8,265 bases of DNA from assembly GCA_030680655.1 (NCBI GenBank), contig JAUXUZ010000137.1, positions 1 through 8,265 of the forward strand, read 5' to 3'. Every line of letters starts with the position of its first letter. The first letter of the stretch is position 1. Position numbers and translations under genes: made by a program. Below, in pieces: positions 1 to 5,076 of this stretch. Source of the stretch: Phycisphaerales bacterium. Its GTDB lineage: Bacteria > Planctomycetota > Phycisphaerae > Phycisphaerales > UBA1924. A model generated the notes under the pieces. That model saw only the letters and a program-made list of their open reading frames with translations. It did no database searches and was not told the DNA's origin.

Positions 1-1
1 C

Positions 2-274
2 GCAGCGCAGCAGCTTGCGCTTGCCCTGCGTGTTCGCGCACCCGACGCAGTGGCACTCCGGCCCGCACGCGCGCCCGGCCTTGTAGCACACGCAGTGCTT
101 CTGCAGGCACTGGCTGCGCGTGCAGTGGCACCCGACCTCGCCGAGCTCGTCCGAGAGGTCGTAGTCGTCCGAGAACTCCAGGAACTCGTCCACAACGTCG
201 TCGCCGTCTCCCTCTGCGTCGCTGCCCGCTTTCTCCTCGCCCGCTGCCGCTCGCCGGCGCGCGGCCCCGGTCGA
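2..274 (-). CDS. CXC (tesmin/TSO1-type) cysteine-rich domain protein, internal fragment
   Basis: Read on the minus strand, this frame has an acidic, Asp/Glu-rich stretch (about 230 down to 134). A nine-cysteine block follows (130 down to 38) with spacing C-X-C-X4-C-X4-C-X-C-X6-C-X3-C-X-C-X2-C and then Ala-Asn (to 32). This is the CXC repeat pattern of tesmin/TSO1/LIN54 proteins, which bind DNA through zinc-coordinating cysteines. The Tyr that usually precedes the fourth Cys (KxYC) is His here. A basic tail (KRK) follows before the frame leaves the window at the left edge. No stop occurs on this strand back to 667, so the 5' limit cannot be set from stops. I placed it at 274, where third-position GC bias switches strands: A/T third bases are about 7 of 75 codons on this strand against about 21 of 75 on the plus strand. 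No ATG start is visible. The domain family is almost entirely eukaryotic (also found in some mobile elements and giant viruses, as I recall). It may therefore be a foreign or chimeric piece joined to bacterial DNA. Domain identity is fairly sure; origin is open. Confidence 0.7.
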
Positions 275-1003
275 CGCCACTTCTTCCACCCCGTGACCAC
301 CGTCCTCACCGTGGGCCCCGCCCGCCTCAACGAGGTCCCCGTCCCCGCCGATGCGCTCCCCCCCATCGACCTCGTGCTCATCTCCCACGCCCACTTTGAC
401 CACCTCGACCGCGAGACCCTCAAGCTCCTCGCCAGCAAACGCACCGAGGTGCTCACCGCCTCGAGCACGCGGGCCCTGATCCCCCGCGGCTTCGCGCACA
501 TCCGCGAGCTGCGCTGGGGGCAGGAGATCGACCTGCTCAACCTCCACTTCGCCGCGATCAAGCCCGCCCACTGGGGCGCTCGCAAGGCCTACGACCGCCA
601 CCGCGCCTTCAACGCCTACACGATCTCCACACTCCCCCCCGCCCCGGAGCCCGAAACCTTCGTCTCACGCCGCGTCCTCTTCGCCGGCGACACCGCGATG
701 ACCGCGGCCTTCGACAAGGCCGGCCCGTTCGACCTGGGGATCTTCGGCATCGGCGCGTACAACCCCTGGCACGACGCCCACGCCACGCCCGAGCAGGTCT
801 GGACCATGGCCCAGCGCGCGGGCGTCAAACGCATCCTCCCCGTCCACCACAGCACCTTCAAGCTCTCCGACGAACCGATCGCCGAGCCGCTCGAACGCCT
901 GCTCAAGGCCGCTGACTTGCACGACGGCAAGAAGGACGCCGACCCGGAAGGCCTGCGCGCGGTCGTCGACGTTGAGATGGGACAGATCGTCAAGATCGCG
1001 TGA
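275..1003 (+). CDS. Metallo-beta-lactamase-fold hydrolase (UlaG/NAPE-PLD-like), 5'-truncated
   Basis: This is a metal-dependent hydrolase of the Lactamase_B_2 group, which includes the UlaG lactonase and NAPE-hydrolysing phospholipase D. The substrate cannot be told from sequence. Visible features, in order, are VGPARL (311-328), LPPIDLVLISHAHFDHLD carrying the HxHxDH metal motif (386-403), PAHWGAR with a further metal His (569-571), and an AGDT motif with the bridging Asp (689-691). After these come GPFDLGIFGIGAYNP, AHATPEQ and a terminal PVHHSTF His motif (845-850). This order matches the NAPE-PLD/UlaG branch. The first beta strands, normally with a GHAT-like and a TDPV-like motif, are missing. 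The frame stays open upstream to an ATG at 50, but 50-274 has no MBL homology. It is the exact codon-aligned antisense of the CXC domain, so I start the gene at the codon-bias switch. The gene is therefore broken at its 5' end by a rearrangement or a contig chimera. The stop overlaps a GTG (1000-1002) in the next gene's frame. Confidence 0.85.
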   Translation, partial: RHFFHPVTTVLTVGPARLNEVPVPADALPPIDLVLISHAHFDHLDRETLKLLASKRTEVLTASSTRALIPRGFAHIRELRWGQEIDLLNLHFAAIKPAHWGARKAYDRHRAFNAYTISTLPPAPEPETFVSRRVLFAGDTAMTAAFDKAGPFDLGIFGIGAYNPWHDAHATPEQVWTMAQRAGVKRILPVHHSTFKLSDEPIAEPLERLLKAADLHDGKKDADPEGLRAVVDVEMGQIVKIA

Positions 1004-1014
1004 GCCAAGGCAGC

Positions 1015-1023
1015 TGTTATAAT
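1015..1023 (+). promoter_or_regulatory. Extended -10 promoter (TGTTATAAT), probably leaderless
   Basis: TGTTATAAT is a perfect extended -10 element (TGn plus the consensus TATAAT hexamer, 1018-1023). Six bases later comes a GTG codon (1030) in frame with the small gene downstream. The usual distance from -10 to transcription start would place the first transcribed base at or next to that GTG, giving a leaderless mRNA. No TTGACA-like -35 box is seen at 16-18 bp, as is common for extended -10 promoters. The element stands out in DNA this rich in GC. Confidence 0.6.
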
Positions 1024-1029
1024 CAGCGA

Positions 1030-1359
1030 GTGGACCACACCTACCAAGACCGGGTGAGCCTCGCGATGAACACGCTCATCGCCGCGCAGCTCCCGTCGCG
1101 CCCCGAGTGGCTCAAGCTTGCCAGAGACAACCTCGCCCGTTGGAAACGCCTCAACGCCGACGCGCCGAGCCTGCTCCGCTGCTACCACGAGTGGGAGGCC
1201 ATCCTCCAATGCCCGCTGACCGATGTCTGCTCGCTGCTCACGGCCCAGACCGAGAACAGCCAGCGCCTCCGCACTAACTCCCCCTTCGCTGGCGCGCTCA
1301 CGCCGCAGCAGGTCTGGGAGATCAAACGCCGGTTCCGCAATGACCAGAACGCAGCTTGA
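1030..1359 (+). CDS. Small protein of unknown function paired with the DUF6036-type gene
   Basis: This is a 109-residue soluble protein with no signal peptide or membrane segment. The start region reads VDHTYQDR, followed by a helical, Trp/Arg-rich stretch (PEWLKLARDNLARWKRL), a central LLRCYHEWEAIL, and a C-terminal QRLRTNSPFAGALTPQQVWEIKRRFR. I know of no enzymatic domain that fits. I chose GTG 1030 because it lies six bases after a consensus -10 hexamer. GTG at 1000 would put that promoter inside the coding region, and ATG at 1066 would remove the YQDR segment. The last 20 bases overlap the start of the following nucleotidyltransferase-like gene in another frame, so translation is probably coupled. 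The pairing of a small helical protein just before a DUF6036-type nucleotidyltransferase suggests a toxin-antitoxin-like unit, with this as the candidate antitoxin or partner. That role is inferred from layout only. Confidence 0.8.
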   Translation: MDHTYQDRVSLAMNTLIAAQLPSRPEWLKLARDNLARWKRLNADAPSLLRCYHEWEAILQCPLTDVCSLLTAQTENSQRLRTNSPFAGALTPQQVWEIKRRFRNDQNAA

Positions 1360-1867
1360 GCACATCCTGCGCGCCGCGGCGGGCATCACCGGGGCCGACC
1401 AGTTCATTGTGATCGGCTCACAGTCGATCCTCGGCCCGTTCCCGTCCGCACCGCAGGAGCTCACGCGCTCGATCGAGGCAGACCTCTTCACGCTGCGGTC
1501 ACCGGCCGATGCGGACCTCATCGAAGGAACGATCGGAGAAGGCTCGCCGTTCCACTCCACCTTTGGATACCACGCGCACGGTGTCGGCATCGAATCCGCC
1601 GTACTCCCCAGCGGCTGGCAGCAGCGCCTCGTGCAGGTGCGAACGCCCGCCACGGCCGGCGCAACCGGTCTTTGCCTTGATGTGCACGACCTCGCCGTCT
1701 CAAAGCTCGTCGCAGGGCGGGAGAAGGACCTGGACTTCCTTGCCGCTCTGTTCACTCACCGCTTGGCCGATCCCGCCGTCGTCCGTTCGCGGTTAGATTC
1801 AACCGTCGTCGCCGCGGAGGTCCGTGCAGTGTCTGAGCAGCGCCTGACGCGGCTCAGCAAGAACTGA
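1340..1867 (+). CDS. DUF6036-type nucleotidyltransferase-like protein
   Basis: This is a 175-residue protein resembling the DUF6036 branch of the nucleotidyltransferase superfamily. The N-terminal part has the superfamily Gly-Ser motif (VIGSQSILG, G26-S27), followed by an acidic pair in SIEADLF (E46 and D48) that would bind the metal. A conserved GSPFHSTFGYHAHGVG segment and an LPSGWQQRLV segment follow. Near the C terminus DVHDLAVSKLVAGREKDLDFL (residues about 114-134) resembles the Lys/Arg-Asp motif seen in AbiEii-type and related stand-alone nucleotidyltransferases. Such proteins often act as toxins that transfer nucleotides to RNA or protein, but activity here is not shown. The ATG at 1340 was chosen because homology begins there; codons further upstream in this frame (from 1223) are a shadow of the preceding gene. 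The start overlaps that gene by 20 bases and the two are almost certainly cotranscribed. The stop lies nine bases from the convergent lipoprotein gene, with no room for a dedicated terminator. Confidence 0.87.
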   Translation: MTRTQLEHILRAAAGITGADQFIVIGSQSILGPFPSAPQELTRSIEADLFTLRSPADADLIEGTIGEGSPFHSTFGYHAHGVGIESAVLPSGWQQRLVQVRTPATAGATGLCLDVHDLAVSKLVAGREKDLDFLAALFTHRLADPAVVRSRLDSTVVAAEVRAVSEQRLTRLSKN

Positions 1868-1876
1868 CGTAGCCCC

Positions 1877-2797
1877 TCACCCCGGCCACCGCGCCAAGTC
1901 CGCCTCCGCCGCGATGAACCCGAACGCCGGCCAGTTCCCCGTCGCGATGATCCGCTTCAGCAGCGCACGCCCGCCCGCCTCATCCTTCAGCTCAAACCGC
2001 TTCCAGCACGCAAGCCCGTACGCCAGCCCAACGTTCAGCTTGCCGTCGTCGCCGGTCATCTGCTTCTCAACCTCCGCCGCCGAGATCAGCCCGCGGTAGA
2101 GCCGGCAGAGCGTGTAGTACGACTTGTTCTCCTTCACATCCATCCCCTCGCGGATCGGCTCAATCACCTTCGCGGCGTCCGCATCCCGCCCCAGCCGCCG
2201 CAACGCCCAGTAGTGCCAGCTCGCCGCCGACACCACGTTCTCATCCTTGAGCGTCGTCAGCAGCGTCCGCTTCGAGAAGACGTCGTCCGCCCAATCGAAC
2301 TGCCCGCGCAGGTACTCAAGCAGCCCCCAGTGGTACAGGATCGCCGACTTATCGGTGCTACTCCCATCCGCCGACTCGAGCGTGTCGGGCTTGTCGCGCA
2401 CGAGGTCCCACGCCTTGTTGTAATCACGCGACGACTCGCGGAACTCGCGCACCGTGATGTACCGGTGCCCCCGGTGCCGCCGAAGCCGGTGCGAATCCGG
2501 GAACGCCGCCAGCCCGTCGCCAAACGCCGCGATCCCCTCCTTGAACCGCCCCAGCGACGAGTACGCCCTCCCCAGCGCGATCGCCGTCGCCTCCGTCGGC
2601 GTTCGCTCCCACGCCACCTTCGCCGCCGCCAGATCCTGCTCCAGCTTCGACATCTTCGAAGCGTCAGGCTCGATCCGCATCAGCGCCCCACCCGTCAGCG
2701 TCGAAGCCTCACGCCCGTCTTGAAATGAGTATGTGGGAGTGCAACCAGCAAGCCCGATCAACGCGAGAGACACGGCGGCGGCGAGGATCGTGCGCAT
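1877..2797 (-). CDS. TPR-like lipoprotein
   Basis: This 306-residue protein begins with a classical lipoprotein signal: MR, a hydrophobic stretch, and the lipobox LAGC with the lipidated Cys at residue 19. It should be anchored to a membrane facing the cell exterior or periplasm. The mature part is helical. A first helix pair around SKLEQDLAAAKVAWERTP is followed by TEATAIALGRAYSSLGRFKEGIAAFGDGLAAFPDSHRLRRHRG, a typical tetratricopeptide unit. Further TPR-like helices continue through ILYHWGLLEYLRGQFDWADDVF and ASWHYWALRRLGRDADAAKVI. TPR proteins scaffold protein-protein contacts; the partner is unknown. The ATG at 2797 was chosen because it gives the lipoprotein signal directly, whereas extension to 2932 would add 45 unlikely residues read from palindromic repeat DNA. 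No Shine-Dalgarno lies at normal spacing. A TGGTATGCT element sits six bases upstream, suggesting a leaderless transcript. The 3' end converges on the DUF6036-type gene. Confidence 0.88.
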   Translation of the reverse strand: MRTILAAAVSLALIGLAGCTPTYSFQDGREASTLTGGALMRIEPDASKMSKLEQDLAAAKVAWERTPTEATAIALGRAYSSLGRFKEGIAAFGDGLAAFPDSHRLRRHRGHRYITVREFRESSRDYNKAWDLVRDKPDTLESADGSSTDKSAILYHWGLLEYLRGQFDWADDVFSKRTLLTTLKDENVVSAASWHYWALRRLGRDADAAKVIEPIREGMDVKENKSYYTLCRLYRGLISAAEVEKQMTGDDGKLNVGLAYGLACWKRFELKDEAGGRALLKRIIATGNWPAFGFIAAEADLARWPG

Positions 2798-2803
2798 GAC
2801 CGC

Positions 2804-2812
2804 AGCATACCA
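2804..2812 (-). promoter_or_regulatory. Candidate extended -10 element before the lipoprotein gene
   Basis: On the minus strand TGGTATGCT fits TGn plus a -10 hexamer (TATGCT, four of six matches to TATAAT), ending six bases before the ATG at 2797. The geometry is the same as for the promoter before the 1030 gene, and would make this transcript leaderless. The only purine-rich ribosome-site-like sequence (AGGAAG) lies about 15 bases from the ATG, too far to serve the start well. No -35 box is seen; that position is occupied by a short palindrome. Confidence 0.4.
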
Positions 2813-2818
2813 CTTCCT

Positions 2819-2839
2819 GAGCCACGGAGTGGCGGCTTT
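2819..2839 (+). repeat. Short palindrome, GAGCC-type copy 1
   Basis: GCCAC (2821-2825) and GTGGC (2829-2833) form a perfect 5-bp stem around the loop GGA. The hairpin is embedded in a longer unit, GAGCC-A-CGGAG-T-GGCGGCT, which recurs at 2887-2905. The copy lies just upstream of the lipoprotein promoter. Confidence 0.6.
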
Positions 2840-2842
2840 CGA

Positions 2843-2868
2843 TAGCCCCTGGCGCAAGCCAGGGGTTA
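2843..2868 (+). repeat. Perfect palindrome with GCAA loop
   Basis: CCCCTGGC (2846-2853) and GCCAGGGG (2858-2865) pair perfectly around GCAA. Outward, a G-T wobble and two A-T pairs extend the stem to 11 pairs (2843-2868). It sits between the two GAGCC-type palindromes, forming a modular cluster in the gap between the lipoprotein and the cysteine-rich gene. It has no U-run, so it is not a typical intrinsic terminator, though on the minus strand it lies downstream of the 2933-3424 gene and could still slow transcription. Confidence 0.65.
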
Positions 2869-2886
2869 GCAAGCACGACACAACCC

Positions 2887-2908
2887 GAGCCGCGGAGCGG
2901 CGGCTCAA
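2887..2908 (+). repeat. Short palindrome, GAGCC-type copy 2
   Basis: GCCGC (2889-2893) and GCGGC (2897-2901) form a perfect 5-bp stem around GGA. The unit matches copy 1 (2819-2837) across 19 bases except for two positions, 2892 and 2898. These two pair with each other, so A-T in copy 1 becomes G-C here and the stem is conserved. A second, alternative stem pairs GAGCCGC (2887-2893) with GCGGCTC (2900-2906). Confidence 0.65.
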
Positions 2909-2932
2909 ATGCCGCGAAGGACACCGAGGCAC

Positions 2933-3424
2933 TCACTTCAATCGCATCTCCCGAAGCGTTTCAACGCTGTCCAACAGATCGTCGGAACCGACGACCAGCA
3001 AACGGGCGGTCACTGCCGCCGCCGCATAGCAGTCAGCAACGCAGCACCCATTCTCGAACAGCAACCACGCTTCATCTAACGCGCCGGCCTTCACCGACCA
3101 CGTCATCACGCATCGGTCGTCCGGCTCGCCCGTTCGCAACGCCCAGTCATCCCGAGCCTCGTCAAAACAATCCTCGAACCGGCCGCTGTCGGCTCCGCAA
3201 ATGCCGACGGCCCGCACACCACCGTTGATCGCAGCTGCCGCCACGTCGCACAACACCTTGCCGTCCTCGCCCGACGCGTCCGCAAGAACGAGCAGTGTGC
3301 ACGGGCCGACACCGCCCGCAAACAGACCGGCAACCGCCGAAAAGTCCGGCTCACGGCCGAGCAGGATCGGCCGCCCATACGCGTCCACCAAACCTGTGTC
3401 TTTCCACGGACCTGGCGGCGGCAT
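2933..3424 (-). CDS. Small cysteine-rich protein of unknown function, downstream of asnS
   Basis: This 163-residue protein has no signal peptide and no clear membrane helix. It contains eight cysteines (about residues 42, 59, 76, 86, 105, 127, 128 and 132). An alternating strand-helix pattern begins with CTLLVLADASGEDGKVLCDVAAAAINGG. Conserved-looking motifs are ICGADSGRFEDCFDEARDDW (75-94) and CVMTWSVKAGALDEAWLLFENG (105-126). The pattern of Gly-Asp/Asn-x-x-R-x-x-D, then VMTxW, then LDEAxxxF reminds me of the uncharacterised DUF7684 type, but I could not confirm this. The start codon follows the asnS stop by only three bases, and a GGAG lies nine bases before the ATG inside the asnS tail. 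Translation is therefore probably coupled and the gene read from the asnS transcript. The function is unknown; the tight position behind asnS may be chance operon placement. Confidence 0.75.
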   Translation of the reverse strand: MPPPGPWKDTGLVDAYGRPILLGREPDFSAVAGLFAGGVGPCTLLVLADASGEDGKVLCDVAAAAINGGVRAVGICGADSGRFEDCFDEARDDWALRTGEPDDRCVMTWSVKAGALDEAWLLFENGCCVADCYAAAAVTARLLVVGSDDLLDSVETLREMRLK

Positions 3425-3427
3425 CGC

Positions 3428-4921
3428 TCAAAACTCCGCCTGCTTCGGCGCCCGCGGGAACGGGATCACATCCCGGATGTTCCCCATCCCCGTCACAAAC
3501 TGGATGAGCCGCTCAAAGCCCAGCCCAAACCCCGCATGCGGCGTCGTCCCGTAGCGCCGCAGATCACGGTACCACCAGTACTCCTTGATCGGCAGGCCCA
3601 TCTCGGTGATCCGCTGGTCGAGTTTGTCGAGCCGCTCCTCGCGCTGGCTGCCGCCGATAATCTCGCCGATGCCCGGCACCAGGATGTCCATCGCGCTCAC
3701 GGTCTGACGCTCAGGCTCGCACCCGTCATCCAGCCGCATGTAGAACGCCTTGATCCCCTTGGGGTAGTTGGTCAGGATCACCGGCTGCTTGAAGTGCTCC
3801 TCGGTCAGGAACCGCTCGTGCTCGCTCTGCAGGTCGATCCCCCACTTCACGGGGTACTCGAACTTCTTGCCCGCCTTGATCGCCTCCTCGAGCACCTTCA
3901 CACCCTCGGTGTACGTCAAGCGCAGGAACGGCTTCTCGATGATCAGCTTGAGCCGGTCGATCGCCGTCTTCTCGATCCGTTGCGCGAAGAACGCCATGTC
4001 GTCGGCACGCTCCTCCAGCACCGTCTTGAAGAGGTACTTGAGCATCTCTTCCGCCAGCGCCGCATCATCGGCCAGGTTCGCAAACGCGATCTCCGGCTCG
4101 ATCATCCAGAACTCCGCAAGGTGCCGGCTCGTGTTGCTGTTCTCAGCCCGGAACGTCGGTCCGAACGTGTACACGCGGCTCATTGCCATGCAGTACGTCT
4201 CAACGTTGAGCTGACCCGACACCGTCAGGTGGCTCTCCTTGCCGAAGAAGTCGTTCGAGTGGTCCACCTGCCCGTACGTCCACGGCGGCATCGCCGCCTT
4301 GGCCGCCAGGTCGGCGCAGTGCTTCGCTGCCTCTGCGCTCTGCGCCTCCTTGGCCACGCGAGGCAGCGGGCGCATGGTGTCCAGCGTGCTCACCTTGAAC
4401 ATCTGCCCCGCGCCCTCGCAGTCGCTGCCGGTGATGATCGGCGTGTGCACGTAGAAGAACCCGCGCTCGTGGAAGAACCGGTGGACCGCCATCGCCAGGC
4501 AGTGCCGCACGCGCGCGACAGCCCCAAACGTGTTCGTCCGCACACGAAGGTGCGCCACCTCACGCAGGTACTCCATCGTGTGCGGCTTCGGCTGGATCGG
4601 GTACGTGTCGGGGTTCTCGACCCAACCTATCACCCGCACGGCCTCGGCCTGGATCTCGTTACCACCCTTGGGGTTCTGCACGATCGTCCCGTCGCACTCG
4701 ACCGCCGCCCCCGTCGGAACCTTGCTCACTTCATTCTCGTAGTTACTCAGCGACCCCTGCACCACCAGCTGGATTGCGTCAAAGCACGTCCCATCGTGCA
4801 GAGCGATGAAGGAAAGCCCCCCCTCCGCCTTGCTGTCACGCCGCGTACGCACCCACCCCTTCACGGTGACCTTCGACCCAACGGGTGCCTTCAACGCCTC
4901 AACCACTTTGAGCCAAGCCAT
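3428..4921 (-). CDS. asnS: Asparaginyl-tRNA synthetase
   Basis: This 497-residue class IIb aminoacyl-tRNA synthetase charges tRNA-Asn with asparagine in the cytoplasm. An N-terminal OB-fold anticodon-binding domain covers about residues 15-105 ([14 protein letters not shown]...). The catalytic domain carries motif 1 around [16 protein letters not shown] (149-164) and motif 2, [21 protein letters not shown] (257-277). Motif 3 is [15 protein letters not shown]...RDVIPFPR (464-490). Motif 2 and the [17 protein letters not shown] region fit AsnRS rather than AspRS. By memory of the E. coli enzyme (466 residues), the extra length is mainly an Ala/Lys-rich insert of about 30 residues at roughly 183-223, between STLD and DFFGKES. 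The start is supported by an AGGAG seven bases upstream (about 4929-4933). The gene leads a tight pair with the cysteine-rich gene at 2933-3424. It is divergent from the glycosyltransferase, with a strong hairpin (4957-4983) in its probable upstream region. Confidence 0.97.
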   Translation of the reverse strand: MAWLKVVEALKAPVGSKVTVKGWVRTRRDSKAEGGLSFIALHDGTCFDAIQLVVQGSLSNYENEVSKVPTGAAVECDGTIVQNPKGGNEIQAEAVRVIGWVENPDTYPIQPKPHTMEYLREVAHLRVRTNTFGAVARVRHCLAMAVHRFFHERGFFYVHTPIITGSDCEGAGQMFKVSTLDTMRPLPRVAKEAQSAEAAKHCADLAAKAAMPPWTYGQVDHSNDFFGKESHLTVSGQLNVETYCMAMSRVYTFGPTFRAENSNTSRHLAEFWMIEPEIAFANLADDAALAEEMLKYLFKTVLEERADDMAFFAQRIEKTAIDRLKLIIEKPFLRLTYTEGVKVLEEAIKAGKKFEYPVKWGIDLQSEHERFLTEEHFKQPVILTNYPKGIKAFYMRLDDGCEPERQTVSAMDILVPGIGEIIGGSQREERLDKLDQRITEMGLPIKEYWWYRDLRRYGTTPHAGFGLGFERLIQFVTGMGNIRDVIPFPRAPKQAEF

Positions 4922-4944
4922 GCCAAGTCTCCTGTAGAGCGGCG

Positions 4945-4950
4945 ATGGTA
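4945..4950 (-). promoter_or_regulatory. Weak candidate -10 box for asnS
   Basis: On the minus strand TACCAT matches four of six positions of TATAAT and would start a transcript with a leader of about 17-20 bases carrying the AGGAG ribosome site. No good -35 is present, because the 12-bp hairpin of the adjoining repeat occupies that region. This is offered as the best available candidate only. Confidence 0.28.
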
Positions 4951-4956
4951 TTCCCC

Positions 4957-5020
4957 ACCTCTCCCGCTCCTAGCGGGAGAGGTCGCCGGAGGCTTTGCAA
5001 CGGCGGGTGAGGGTGCCTTT
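4957..5020 (+). repeat. Intergenic palindromic module with conserved tail (copy A)
   Basis: ACCTCTCCCGCT (4957-4968) and AGCGGGAGAGGT (4972-4983) form a perfect 12-bp stem with a three-base loop, CCT. A tail follows containing GAGGCTTTGCAA (4989-5000) and TGAGGGTGCCTT (5008-5019). The hairpin plus both tail blocks recur, in the same order and nearly the same spacing, inside the glycosyltransferase gene at 5657-5718. The module fills most of the divergent gap between asnS and the glycosyltransferase, and would lie near or within the asnS leader. Confidence 0.72.
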
Positions 5021-5030
5021 CTGCCTCGAA

Positions 5031-5060
5031 TTTGAACTTTGCCATTTGAACTTTGAACTT
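5031..5060 (+). repeat. AT-rich TTTGAACTT repeat
   Basis: TTTGAACTT occurs at 5031-5039, 5045-5053 and 5052-5060, the last two overlapping by two bases. The stretch is conspicuously AT-rich for this DNA. It lies directly upstream of the glycosyltransferase start and adjoins the palindromic module at 4957-5020. It may supply promoter DNA for either flanking gene, but no defined promoter can be named. Confidence 0.55.
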
Positions 5061-5076
5061 TTCCCTACCCTCCCCC

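Noticed and set aside
50..274. ATG at 50 as the start of the MBL hydrolase
   Set aside because: The 75 residues it adds show no MBL motif and poor third-position GC. They are the codon-aligned antisense of a clear CXC domain.
269..274. SalI-like GTCGAC at the CXC/MBL boundary as proof of a cloning artefact
   Set aside because: GTCGAC also occurs at about 965 and 5445 within ordinary genes, so it is not informative in DNA of this composition.
616..1755. A long minus-strand open frame across the hydrolase and the two-gene unit
   Set aside because: It is antisense to three supported genes with good motifs. Its translation is low-complexity and spans unrelated genes, as expected from GC-rich DNA with few stops.
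1868..1876. Bidirectional terminator between the convergent DUF6036-type and lipoprotein genes
   Set aside because: The gap is only nine bases and no stem with a T-run is present.
2819..2908. CRISPR array
   Set aside because: The two similar units are palindromes without regular spacers or multiple identical repeats, and no cas genes are present.
2798..2932. N-terminal extension of the lipoprotein to 2932
   Set aside because: It would be translated from the palindromic repeat cluster and would bury a perfect lipoprotein signal peptide 45 residues inside the protein.
3536..5035. A 499-residue plus-strand open frame opposite asnS
   Set aside because: It is a shadow of asnS: rich in Arg, His and Leu, without recognisable domains, while the minus strand encodes all three class II synthetase motifs.
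4922..5076. T-box or other tRNA-sensing leader upstream of asnS
   Set aside because: No T-box consensus (TGGNACCGCG-like) or specifier-loop architecture is visible. The strong hairpin belongs to a repeat module that also occurs inside another gene.
5053..5076. TTG at 5053 as the glycosyltransferase start
   Set aside because: It lies inside the TTTGAACTT repeat and adds eight residues before the family's first strand. GTG at 5077 begins exactly at the homologous region.
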